DNA from: Streptomyces ardesiacus
Lineage (GTDB): Bacteria; Actinomycetota; Actinomycetes; Streptomycetales; Streptomycetaceae
Reading direction: 5' to 3'
Assembly: GCF_003112575.1 (NCBI RefSeq)
Contig: NZ_BEWC01000005.1
Span: forward strand, 310,001-374,000
Length of the DNA stretch: 64,000 nt
The notes beneath the pieces were generated by a model that saw only the letters and a program-made list of their open reading frames with translations, searched no databases and was not told where the DNA came from. Positions 9,547 through 16,903 of the stretch are shown here, one piece after another; within the stretch, counting starts at the first letter, position 1; the number at the start of each line of letters is the position of its first letter. The translations under genes were made by a program, and so were the position numbers.

Positions 9547-9578
9547 CGCGAGCTCCTAGTGAGGTGCGGAAGAGAAGC

Positions 9579-9595
9579 TGACAGAGAGATGACAG
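9579..9595. promoter_or_regulatory. candidate 11-bp direct-repeat activator site before kdp
   Basis: TGACAG occurs at 9579-9584 and 9590-9595, exactly 11 bp apart, 33-49 bp upstream of the first kdp start. Direct repeats at one helical turn are how OmpR-family regulators such as KdpE usually bind. No KdpE gene is in the window, so the assignment is inference. Confidence 0.35.
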
Positions 9596-9686
9596 CCCTC
9601 TTCCGACCCGATTCGACCGCCGTTGACGGCTTCCATACGGCGGCGCGCTCGCCTTTGACACCTCTCTGACGAACCTCGGACGCGGA

Positions 9687-10475
9687 CTACTTCCCCTGGC
9701 TGTTGAACTTCGAGGTCGCCCAGGCGTAGCCGAGCACGGTGAGTGCGAGGCACCAGGCGAGGGCGAGCCAGCCGTTGTGGCCGATGGCGGTGCCGAGGAG
9801 GAGGCCGCGCAGGGTCTCGATGGCGGGGGTGAAGGGCTGGTACTCGGCGATCGGCTGGAACCAGCCCGGCATGGCGTCGATGGGGACGAAGGTGCTGGAG
9901 ATGAGCGGCAGGAAGATCAGCGGCAGTGCGTTGTTGCTGGCGGCCTCCGCGTTCGGGCTGATCAGGCCCATGCCGACGGCGATCCAGGTGAGCGCGAGGG
10001 TGAAGAGCACCAGGAGTCCGAGGGCCGCGAGCCACTCCACGGGGGTGGCGTCGGTGGAGCGGAAGCCGATGGCCGCGGCGACGGCGCCGACGAGGATCAC
10101 GCTGATCACTGATTGCAGCACGCTGCCGACGACGTGGCCGGTGAGGACCGAGCCGCGGTGGATGGGCATGGTGCGGAAGCGGGCGATGATGCCCTCGCTC
10201 ATGTCGTTGGAGACGGAGACCGCGGTGCCGATCGTGGTGGACCCGATGGTCATGAGGAGCAGGCCGGGCACGAGGTAGGCGATGTAGGCGGAGCGGTCGG
10301 GGGCGCCGCCGATGCCGGCGCTGATCGTGTCGCCGAAGACGTAGACGAACAGGAGCAGGAGCATGACCGGGGTGAGCAGGAGGTTGAGGGTGAGGGAGGG
10401 GTAGCGGCGGGCGTGGAGGAGGTTGCGGCGCAGCATGGTGGAGGAGTTGCGGGCGGCGAGGGTGAGGTTGCTCAT
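9687..10475 (-). CDS. ABC-2 type transporter permease (DrrB family)
   Basis: A 262-aa integral membrane subunit with six hydrophobic segments. It carries the ABC-2 signature region (about SPNAEAASNNALPLIFLPLI, then SSTFVPIDAMPGWF) seen in daunorubicin-resistance-type DrrB exporters. The ATG at 10475 overlaps the ATPase stop by 4 bp, so the two form a translationally coupled exporter. Last gene of a run that starts with the ribbon-helix-helix regulator at 13168. Substrate unknown. Confidence 0.9.
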   Translation of the reverse strand: MSNLTLAARNSSTMLRRNLLHARRYPSLTLNLLLTPVMLLLLFVYVFGDTISAGIGGAPDRSAYIAYLVPGLLLMTIGSTTIGTAVSVSNDMSEGIIARFRTMPIHRGSVLTGHVVGSVLQSVISVILVGAVAAAIGFRSTDATPVEWLAALGLLVLFTLALTWIAVGMGLISPNAEAASNNALPLIFLPLISSTFVPIDAMPGWFQPIAEYQPFTPAIETLRGLLLGTAIGHNGWLALAWCLALTVLGYAWATSKFNSQGK

Positions 10476-11500
10476 CGGGCCGTCTCCTTGGACTGGTCGG
10501 GCTGGTGGGGTCGGGTGGTTGGTGTGGGGGTGGTGGTGTCGCCGGTGAGGGCGAGGAAGACGTCGTCGAGGTCGGGGGTGTGGACGGTGAGGTGGTCGGC
10601 CTGGAGGCCGGCGGTGTCCAGGCGGTCGAGGAGGGCGCGGAGGTCGCGCTGGCTGCCGTCGCTGGGGGCGCGGAGGGTGAGGGCGTCGTCGTCCCGGGTG
10701 CTGTGGGGCAGGGCGGTGGCGGCGTCGCGGTAGGTGTCGGGGTGGGTGAAGCGGAGCCGGACGTGGCCGCCGGGGACCAGCCGTTTGAGTTCTTCGGCGG
10801 TGCCTTCGGCGGCGAGGGTGCCGTGGTGGAGGACGGCGATGCGGTCGGCGAGCTGGTCGGCTTCTTCGAGGTACTGGGTGGTGAGGAGGACGGTGACGCC
10901 GCCGGTGACGAGTTCGCGGATGATCTGCCACATGGTGTGGCGGGAGCGGGGGTCGAGGCCGGTGGTGGGTTCGTCGAGGAAGATGATCCGCGGGCTGCCG
11001 ACGAGGGTCATGGCGATGTCGAGGCGGCGCTTCATGCCGCCGGAGTAGGTGGCGGCGGGCTTCTTCGCGGCGTCGGTGAGGCCGAAGCGTTCCAGCAGTT
11101 CGGCGGCGATCCGGCGGCCCGCGGGCCGGGGGATCAGGTGCAGGTCGGCCATGAGGAGCATGTTCTCCTCGCCGGTGATCAGGCCGTCGACGGCGGAGAA
11201 CTGCCCGGTGACCCCGATCGCGGCCCGTACCGCCTGCGGGTCCGCCGCGAGGTCGTGGCCCGCCACCTGGGCCTGCCCGCCGTCGGCGGAGACCAGGGTG
11301 GAGAGGATCTTGACGGTGGTGGTCTTGCCCGCGCCGTTCGGGCCGAGCAGCGCGAACACGGATCCGGCGGGGATGCGCAGGTCGATGCCGTCGAGGACGG
11401 TCTTGTCGCCGTACGACTTGCGCAGGCCCAAGGCGGTGACGGCGGCGGACGCCCGCGGACCGGTTCCCGAGTTAGTCGTGGGCATGACAGATGAAGGCAT
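10472..11500 (-). CDS. ABC transporter ATPase (DrrA family)
   Basis: A 342-aa ATPase partnered with the adjacent permease. Walker A is GPNGAGKTTT, the signature is TYSGGMKRRLD, Walker B is IIFLDEPTTGLD and the switch His lies after TTQYLEEAD. The C-terminal extension ending LDDVFLALTG is the hallmark of DrrA-type drug exporters. The ATG at 11500 has GGGAGGG before it. A proline/threonine-rich tail (TTPTPTTRPHQPDQ) closes the protein. Confidence 0.92.
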   Translation of the reverse strand: MPSSVMPTTNSGTGPRASAAVTALGLRKSYGDKTVLDGIDLRIPAGSVFALLGPNGAGKTTTVKILSTLVSADGGQAQVAGHDLAADPQAVRAAIGVTGQFSAVDGLITGEENMLLMADLHLIPRPAGRRIAAELLERFGLTDAAKKPAATYSGGMKRRLDIAMTLVGSPRIIFLDEPTTGLDPRSRHTMWQIIRELVTGGVTVLLTTQYLEEADQLADRIAVLHHGTLAAEGTAEELKRLVPGGHVRLRFTHPDTYRDAATALPHSTRDDDALTLRAPSDGSQRDLRALLDRLDTAGLQADHLTVHTPDLDDVFLALTGDTTTPTPTTRPHQPDQSKETAR

Positions 11501-11628
11501 GGAGCCCTCCCGTTCGAAGGGGTGACGTGGAAGATGGCGGGGGCGCGCAACAGGGATGGGGCGAAGAGGTGGGGCGAAAAGGTGGGGCGAAGAGGTGGGG
11601 GGCGACCGGCGGCGGGGCCCGGCGGCGC

Positions 11629-12471
11629 TCAGGCCTTGGCGCGGCGGACGTCGATGTTGCCGTACCGGGTGCGGGCGTGGACCTTGACGGTCTCCTCGGA
11701 TTCGACGGGGCCGTCGGACGCGGTGAGGGTGTTGCGCACCTGCCCGCCGCTCGAACGGACGTCGAGCCAGGCGGCCGTGCCCTCGCGGACGCCGACCTCG
11801 ATGGCGCCGTAGGAGGTCTCCAGCCGGACCTCGCCGCGGGTCACCTCGTCCACCCGCAGGGCGCCGTAGGCGGTGGTCGCGGTGAGCGAGGACGCGGCGT
11901 GGGCGACGTTGATGTCACCGTTGGCGTTGCGCACCCGCAGCTCGCCGAGCGCGGCGCCCACGGTCGTGGAGCCGTGCGAGTTCTTCAGCTCGGCCGCCCC
12001 CTCGATGACGCCGACGCGCACGCTGCCCGAGCTGGTGGTGATCTCGGCCGGGCCGTCGACGCGGTCGACGGTGACCGAGCCGTGGGAGGCGGTGACCCGG
12101 AGCGGCCCCGCCGTGTCCAGGCGGACGTCGCCGCCCGAGGTCTTCACCCGGACCTCGCCGAGCCGGCCCTCGCCGAGGACCTGGGTCCAGGCGCCGTCCG
12201 TGTCGACGCGCGAGCCGGCGGGCAGTTCCACCGTCACGTCGACCGCGCCGGTGGGGCCGACGAAGCGGCGCTCCTTCGTGCTGATCGTCAGGACGCCGCT
12301 CGCGTAGGAGACCTCGGTCTGCTCGGCGGCGCGTACGTCCTTGTCCCGTCCGGGGTCGCCGGGCCGCACCTGGACGACCGTGTCGGGCCGCTCGCCGGCG
12401 GTGAACCGGATGGACCCGGCGCCCACGTGGGCGGTCACCGCGATGGGCTGTGGAGTGTCGAAAGAAGGCAT
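11629..12471 (-). CDS. DUF4097 beta-strand repeat protein
   Basis: A 280-aa soluble protein of the DUF4097 (putative adhesin-like) family: tandem short beta repeats with a recurring pattern such as SGSVRVGVIEG, HGSTTVGAALGEL, NGDINVAHA and YGAIEVGVREG, predicting a right-handed beta-solenoid. No signal peptide or membrane helix is seen, so it is probably cytoplasmic. Streptomyces commonly place this gene between an RHH/HicB-like regulator and a DrrAB exporter, exactly as here; the role is unknown. Confidence 0.85.
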   Translation of the reverse strand: MPSFDTPQPIAVTAHVGAGSIRFTAGERPDTVVQVRPGDPGRDKDVRAAEQTEVSYASGVLTISTKERRFVGPTGAVDVTVELPAGSRVDTDGAWTQVLGEGRLGEVRVKTSGGDVRLDTAGPLRVTASHGSVTVDRVDGPAEITTSSGSVRVGVIEGAAELKNSHGSTTVGAALGELRVRNANGDINVAHAASSLTATTAYGALRVDEVTRGEVRLETSYGAIEVGVREGTAAWLDVRSSGGQVRNTLTASDGPVESEETVKVHARTRYGNIDVRRAKA

Positions 12472-12637
12472 GGCTGTACCGTCCTCGTGAGTCCGTGGGG
12501 CGTCCCCGCTGGTGGGACGTGGTGTGAGCGCTGTGCTGCGGTTCTCTCGGAGCGCGGATGCGGGCGCGGAGCCGAATGTGCGGGCGCGGAGCCGGAGTCG
12601 GGCGCCGAGCCGGAGGCGGCCCGGGCCCCGGCGCGGG

Positions 12638-13168
12638 CTAGCGCACCCAGCCCGTGAAGCTCTGCCCGACGTTGCGGACCCGCTCCGGCGGACGCGGCGT
12701 GCCGCCGCCGTCGAGCGCGGCCGACACGGCCCGCACCAGCCAGGCGTTGACGGACAGCCCCTCGCGGCTCGCGGCCTCCTCGGCGCGCGCCTTGAGGTGG
12801 ACCGGCAGGCGCAGGCTGACGCGGGCGGCGCCGCCCTCGTCGGCGTCGGCGGGAGCCGGTGCCGGGGCCGGTGCCGTGAGCGTCTCGACGGGCGCGGCCG
12901 GTTCCGCGGAGCCGCCGCCCCCGGCGGGCGGCGGCGTCACCACGAAGTCGGGCTCGAGCCCGCGCAGCCGTACGTCGACGGAGCCGGGGGCCAGGTCGCG
13001 GGTGATCTCGGCCATCGCGGCGGAGAGCACGTTGAGCATGGTCAGGCGGGTCGCCGACTCCAGCGGAGCGATGAGCCGCTCGGCCAGTTCCCGGGCTTCG
13101 TGGCCACCGGCTTCGGCGGCCACCGCGAGTTCGCGACGGAGGGTGTCGACATACGGGGCGAGGTCCAT
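12638..13168 (-). CDS. ribbon-helix-helix (HicB/Arc-like) regulator
   Basis: A 176-aa regulator. The ATG at 13168 (MDLAPYVDTL) is preferred to one 36 bp upstream because the longer form adds an unrelated leader. The N-terminal half is helical; the middle is a Pro/Ala linker. Residues about 120-165 (RVSLRLPVHLKARAEEAASR followed by EGLSVNAWLVRAVSAAL) form an RHH DNA-binding domain like that of HicB antitoxins, but no HicA toxin is adjacent. Three TGACRCCA boxes at 11-bp steps overlap its start codon, so autoregulation is likely. It heads the DUF4097-DrrAB run after a 166-bp gap. Confidence 0.8.
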   Translation of the reverse strand: MDLAPYVDTLRRELAVAAEAGGHEARELAERLIAPLESATRLTMLNVLSAAMAEITRDLAPGSVDVRLRGLEPDFVVTPPPAGGGGSAEPAAPVETLTAPAPAPAPADADEGGAARVSLRLPVHLKARAEEAASREGLSVNAWLVRAVSAALDGGGTPRPPERVRNVGQSFTGWVR

Positions 13169-13220
13169 GACGCCATAATGACACCATGGTGACGCCATAC
13201 GCAATCCCTTACTGACACCT
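13168..13220. promoter_or_regulatory. phased TGACRCCA operator array
   Basis: TGACGCCA (13168-13175), TGACACCA (13179-13186) and TGACGCCA (13190-13197) repeat with an exact 11-bp period, and TGACACCT follows at 13213. The first box overlaps the RHH start codon. RHH proteins typically bind such helically phased short repeats as cooperating dimers. Confidence 0.6.
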
Positions 13221-13290
13221 CACCCGGAAATAGCCCGCCTGCTACGTCCGCAACCTGCGAGAACACCGAAAAGTCCTGCACGCAATCCCG

Positions 13291-13330
13291 TGGCGCCACC
13301 CGTGGCGTCACGATGACACCGTTGACACCA
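13291..13330. promoter_or_regulatory. second cluster of the same operator boxes
   Basis: TGGCGCCA (13291-13298), TGGCGTCA (13303-13310, inverted), TGACACCG (13314-13321) and TGACACCA (13323-13330) resemble the boxes at 13168-13220. The spacing is less regular. They lie between the RHH gene and the carbonic anhydrase stop. Confidence 0.4.
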
Positions 13331-13377
13331 TGAAGGCGCGGGACACGGGAGACCCGGGAGACACGGAGTCCGCGCGG

Positions 13378-14001
13378 TTACTCCGGGAGTCCGTGGGCCG
13401 CCACGCGCTTCACCGTTCCCTCGGCCAGGCGGTAGGACAGGCCGACCACGGCGCACCGGCCGGCGGCCACCTCGTTCGCCAGCAGCGCCGAGCGCCCCAC
13501 GATCCCGTCCACGCTGCGGCGGATGTGCTCGTCCACGAACTCGTCGACCTCCGTGCGGCCCAGGGCGCGGGCCGCGAGCACGCTCGGGATCACCCGTTCC
13601 ACGACGTCCCCGAGGTACCCGGCCGGGGCCACACCGCCGCGCTCCGCCTCGGCGGCCGCGGTGACGGCACCGCAGGAGTCGTGCCCGAGGACCACCACGA
13701 GCGGTGCGCCCAGCACCTTGACGCCGTACTCGACACTGCCCAGCGCCTCCGCGCCCGCCACGTGGCCGGCCGTGCGCACCACGAACAGGTCGCCCAGCCC
13801 CCGGTCGAAGATGATCTCTGCCGCCAGGCGCGAGTCCGAACACCCGAAGAGCACCGCGAACGGATGCTGCCGCGGCGCCAGTTCCGACCGGCGGTCGGCG
13901 TCCTGGTTGGGGTGCAGACGGTCACCGCTCACGAAGCGGGCGTTGCCCTGGAGCAGGGCGGCGTAGGCATCGGCGGGGGAGGAAGGGGTCAGATCAGGCA
14001 T
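13378..14001 (-). CDS. beta-class carbonic anhydrase
   Basis: A 207-aa zinc enzyme interconverting CO2 and bicarbonate. Zinc ligands are visible as C54 (GCSDSR), H107 and C110 (GHDSCGA), and the D56/R58 dyad is intact. Length is typical. It has no signal peptide and is probably cytoplasmic. It ends TAA and faces a divergent DUF6126 gene. Confidence 0.93.
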   Translation of the reverse strand: MPDLTPSSPADAYAALLQGNARFVSGDRLHPNQDADRRSELAPRQHPFAVLFGCSDSRLAAEIIFDRGLGDLFVVRTAGHVAGAEALGSVEYGVKVLGAPLVVVLGHDSCGAVTAAAEAERGGVAPAGYLGDVVERVIPSVLAARALGRTEVDEFVDEHIRRSVDGIVGRSALLANEVAAGRCAVVGLSYRLAEGTVKRVAAHGLPE

Positions 14002-14059
14002 GGGTGCACGGTACTGGGCGGGGGGCGGGAGGCCGCGCAGGCGGGTACAGTGAAAAGAC

Positions 14060-14075
14060 TTGCCGAATTAAGCAA
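14060..14075. promoter_or_regulatory. TTGC-N8-GCAA element before DUF6126
   Basis: The element TTGCCGAATTAAGCAA is flanked by GAC on the left and TTCATC on the right. The same arrangement (GAC, TTGC, 8 nt, GCAA, TTCACC) recurs at 16857-16872 before the RsbW-like ATPase. It lies 55 bp before the DUF6126 start. Confidence 0.5.
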
Positions 14076-14130
14076 TTCATCAGTTGCTCAGAACCCTACC
14101 CGTCCCACGGGTGGACGAGAGGTGGCCGGG

Positions 14131-14286
14131 ATGGCCGGTTCCCCTGCACGAGGCGACCGCGACACCAGCGAACGCCGGTTCGAACGAGGGGTCGCGCTCC
14201 GGGCGGGCTTCTACATCTTCGGCACGCACGTGCTCGGCGGTTTCATCTGGCTCCTCTTCGCCATCGGCGAGCACGCCCACAAGTGA
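14131..14286 (+). CDS. DUF6126 small membrane protein
   Basis: A 51-aa protein with a charged N-terminus (RDTSERRFERGVALR) and one membrane helix (AGFYIFGTHVLGGFIWLLFA), ending GEHAHK, as in the DUF6126 family. The ATG at 14131 follows GAGAGGTGG. In Streptomyces these proteins usually accompany an XRE-family regulator; none is adjacent here. Function unknown. Confidence 0.75.
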   Translation: MAGSPARGDRDTSERRFERGVALRAGFYIFGTHVLGGFIWLLFAIGEHAHK

Positions 14287-14301
14287 CCGGGCACCCCGCC
14301 G

Positions 14302-14655
14302 CTACGCCGGTGGCGGTCCCGGCTCGGGCTGCCCGGCCCGGAGGTCCGCGAGCAGTTCGGCCTGCCCGGCCAGCACGCCGGAGAGGATGCCGCGCGCGAC
14401 CCTGAGCAGCTCGGCGACCTGCGGGCTGGTCAGGGAGTAGTACACCGTCGACCCCTCCTTGCGGGACACCACCAGGTTCGACCGGCGCAACACCGCGAGC
14501 TGCTGGGACAGGTGAGCCGGCTCGATCCCCACCTCGGGCAGCATCTCCGCCACCGCGTGCTCGCGCTCACTCAGCAGTTCCAGGACGCGGATGCGCGCCG
14601 GATGACCGAGTGTCTTGAAGAACTCCGCCTTCAACTGGTACAGCGGCGTACTCAT
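14302..14655 (-). CDS. ArsR-family winged-helix repressor
   Basis: A 117-aa HTH regulator. Residues about 10-85 match the ArsR fold (LKAEFFKTLGHPARIRVLEL, then EREHAVAEMLPEVGIEPAHL, SQQLAVLRRSNLV, and the wing RKEGSTVYYSL). No Cys metal site is seen in the recognition region, so a metal effector cannot be claimed. It is divergent from the SpoIIE phosphatase gene (spacer 14656-14913). Confidence 0.88.
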   Translation of the reverse strand: MSTPLYQLKAEFFKTLGHPARIRVLELLSEREHAVAEMLPEVGIEPAHLSQQLAVLRRSNLVVSRKEGSTVYYSLTSPQVAELLRVARGILSGVLAGQAELLADLRAGQPEPGPPPA

Positions 14656-14913
14656 CGTGCCCTCCCCCTTCTCGCAGCGCGGCGGCGCGCCACGGTCGAC
14701 CCGCCCCGGGCGCGTCGCGTCCGTCCCGTCCTCATCAGCATGCCGTCCATCCTCGCGCGCGCCGCCCGCCGGACCGAATCCGCCGGGACGCACCCGGTCC
14801 GTCCGGACGGTGCCGCGTGTACTCCGACCGGCTGCGACCGGGCGGCACGGCCGCGCACGCCGGGTGAGGGTGGGCCCAGGACGATCCGCACGGCGGGAAA
14901 CGAGGCAGGCGCG

Positions 14914-16344
14914 ATGGCGGAGGACTGGCGGCGCCCACCGGACGGGGCGTCCGCGGCCGACGAGAGCCCCACGGACGGCGAGGGCCCCGCGGACGCCGAG
15001 GCCCCCGCGAGCGGCCCCGGCGAGCCGTACGCCTCCCTTCTCGACCTGCCGCTCACCTCCGACCTGGACCGGATCGGCGAGCAGTTGCACGCCCTGGCCC
15101 GCGCCCAGCGGACCCTGCAGGAGCTGCTCCAGGCCGTGGTGAACATCACCGGCGAGCTGGAGCTGCCCACGGTGCTGCGCCGCATCGTGCGCACCGCCAT
15201 GGACCTGGTCGGCGCCCGCTACGGGGCCATGGGCGTCCTCGACCAGGAGGGCAGGCTCCTGGAGGAGTTCATCCCGCTGGGGCTCACCACCAAGGAACTG
15301 GCGGACCTGGAGGGAGTGGAGCTGCCGCGGGGCCGGGGCCTGCTCGGGCACCTGATCCACCACCCCGAGCCGCTGCGGGTCAAGGACATCTCGCGCCACC
15401 CGGAGTCGGCGGGCTTCCCGCCCGGCCATCCCCCGATGCACAGCCTGCTCGGGGTGGCGATCAGTGCGCGCGGCCGGATCTACGGCAACCTCTACCTCTC
15501 CGAACGCAAGGACGGCCAGCCCTTCGACCGGCACGACGAGGGCGTGATCCGCACGCTGGCCGGCACGGCGGGCGTGGCGATCGAGAACGCCCGCCTCTAC
15601 CAGCAGGTCCGCTACAGCGGCGAGCAGTTCCAGCGGCTGCTGCTGCCCCGCCTGCCGGACCTGCGTCCCTTCTCCGCCGGCGCGGCCTACAGTCCGGCGA
15701 GCGCGCCCGCCGCCGTGGGCGGCGACTGGTACGACGCCATGCTGCTGCCCGGCGGGGCCTGCGCGGCGGTGATCGGGGACGTCGTGGGGCACGACCTGCG
15801 GGCGGCGGCCGACATGTCGCAGATCCGCAACATGCTGCGGGCCCTGTACTACGAGCCGAGCGCCTCGCCCGGCACCTCCCTCGCCCTGCTCGACCGGATC
15901 ATGAACGCGGCCCTGGACGAGGCCCCGGTCGCCACGGCCCTCCTCGCGCGCCTGGAGCCCGCCGACGGCGCGTGGCAGCTGCGGTGGTCCAGTGCGGGGC
16001 ACCCGCCGCCGCTCGTGCTGCTGCCCGACGGGCGGGTCCGCTACCTGGACGTGGAACCCGGACTCCCCCTCGGGGTGGCGCCCGAGCTGCCGCGGCCCGA
16101 CCACTGCCGGCCGCTGCCGGTGGGCAGCACCGTCGTCCTGTTCACCGACGGCCTCGTGGAGGTCCCCGGCGAGCCGCTGGACCGGGGTCTGGACGCCCTG
16201 GCCGTCACCGCCTCCCGGCTGGCGGGGCTGGAGCCCGACGACCTGTGCCGTGCCCTGGTCGCCCACCGGACCGGTATCGGCCACGACGACAAGGCCGTCA
16301 TCGCCCTGCGCACCCCGCCCCTGACGGGCTACGGCTCCGCGTGA
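14914..16344 (+). CDS. GAF-SpoIIE serine/threonine phosphatase
   Basis: A 476-aa PP2C-type phosphatase. After an acidic leader, about residues 70-225 are a GAF sensor domain (IVRTAMDLVGARYGAMGVLD to AGVAIENARLY) and about 240-470 a SpoIIE catalytic domain. Metal-binding Asp residues appear in GGDWYDAM, GDVVGHDL and GHDDKAVIAL. Such proteins usually dephosphorylate anti-anti-sigma factors in partner-switching pathways. An RsbW-like ATPase lies immediately downstream on the other strand. The ATG at 14914 follows a weak GAGG. Confidence 0.9.
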   Translation: MAEDWRRPPDGASAADESPTDGEGPADAEAPASGPGEPYASLLDLPLTSDLDRIGEQLHALARAQRTLQELLQAVVNITGELELPTVLRRIVRTAMDLVGARYGAMGVLDQEGRLLEEFIPLGLTTKELADLEGVELPRGRGLLGHLIHHPEPLRVKDISRHPESAGFPPGHPPMHSLLGVAISARGRIYGNLYLSERKDGQPFDRHDEGVIRTLAGTAGVAIENARLYQQVRYSGEQFQRLLLPRLPDLRPFSAGAAYSPASAPAAVGGDWYDAMLLPGGACAAVIGDVVGHDLRAAADMSQIRNMLRALYYEPSASPGTSLALLDRIMNAALDEAPVATALLARLEPADGAWQLRWSSAGHPPPLVLLPDGRVRYLDVEPGLPLGVAPELPRPDHCRPLPVGSTVVLFTDGLVEVPGEPLDRGLDALAVTASRLAGLEPDDLCRALVAHRTGIGHDDKAVIALRTPPLTGYGSA

Positions 16345-16362
16345 ACCCGGCCGTGGCCCGCC

Positions 16363-16791
16363 TCACAGCGGAAGGGTGACCCAGATGCTCTTGCCCCCGC
16401 CGTCGCCGTCGCCCCGGACCACCGCGGTGCCGCCCAGGGCGCCGGTGAGTTCCATGACGGTCGCCAGGCCCCCCGTCCGGCGGCCGCCGGTGTCCGCGTC
16501 GGGCAGCCGGGGCCGGTGGGGGTGCCGGTCGTGCACGGCGAGGGCCAGGCGGTCGGCGCCGGCCGCGTACGTGACGGTCACCTGCTCGCTCGGCGGGGAC
16601 GCGTGGCGGACGCTGTTGGCGACCAGCTCGCTCACGATCAGCAGCGCGGGCGCCACCACGGGATGCCCGGGGTTCACCCCCCACTCGGCGAGCGCCTGCT
16701 CGGCGGTCTCCCGGGCCACCCGGACCGCCGCCGGTGCCGTCGGCAGGGTGAGCACGTGCCGGTGGGGCAGGGGCTGGAGCAAGGAGCTCAT
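16363..16791 (-). CDS. RsbW-like ATP-binding protein (anti-sigma/kinase fold)
   Basis: A 142-aa single HATPase_c domain. The N box is LIVSELVANSVRHA, the G1 region follows AVHDRHPHRPRLPD, and TGGLATVMELTGAL and GGKSIWVTLPL complete the fold. Members act as serine kinases on anti-anti-sigma factors or resemble AbaA-type regulators of development. The ATG at 16791 has GGAGACGC upstream; a longer reading from 16872 lacks support. A perfect palindrome 66-81 bp upstream is listed separately. It converges on the SpoIIE phosphatase, a plausible antagonist. Confidence 0.88.
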   Translation of the reverse strand: MSSLLQPLPHRHVLTLPTAPAAVRVARETAEQALAEWGVNPGHPVVAPALLIVSELVANSVRHASPPSEQVTVTYAAGADRLALAVHDRHPHRPRLPDADTGGRRTGGLATVMELTGALGGTAVVRGDGDGGGKSIWVTLPL

Positions 16792-16856
16792 CGCGTCTCC
16801 ACGGGGGAACCCGGTCCGCGGCTTCCTGCGGACCCGGGCCCTCAGCATCCAACGAC

Positions 16857-16872
16857 TTGCGAACTTTCGCAA
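16857..16872. promoter_or_regulatory. palindrome TTGCGAA-CT-TTCGCAA
   Basis: A perfect 7-2-7 inverted repeat upstream of the RsbW-like gene. It shares the TTGC-N8-GCAA frame and flanks (GAC, TTCAyC) with the element at 14060-14075, so one regulator may control both genes. Confidence 0.55.
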
Positions 16873-16903
16873 TTCACCATGCGTGCGAGTCCCCCGCGCT
16901 CCC

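Noticed and set aside
9547..9686. c-di-AMP riboswitch before kdp
   Set aside because: The spacer is only 140 bp and shows no ydaO-type structure; only phased TGACAG repeats.
12638..13168. HicAB toxin-antitoxin system
   Set aside because: Only the RHH-type partner is present; no HicA-like small gene next to it.
14050..14130. N-terminal extension of DUF6126 from a GTG at 14050
   Set aside because: It would use AGA and TTA codons and run through the palindrome; the ATG at 14131 has a good ribosome-binding site and matches family length.
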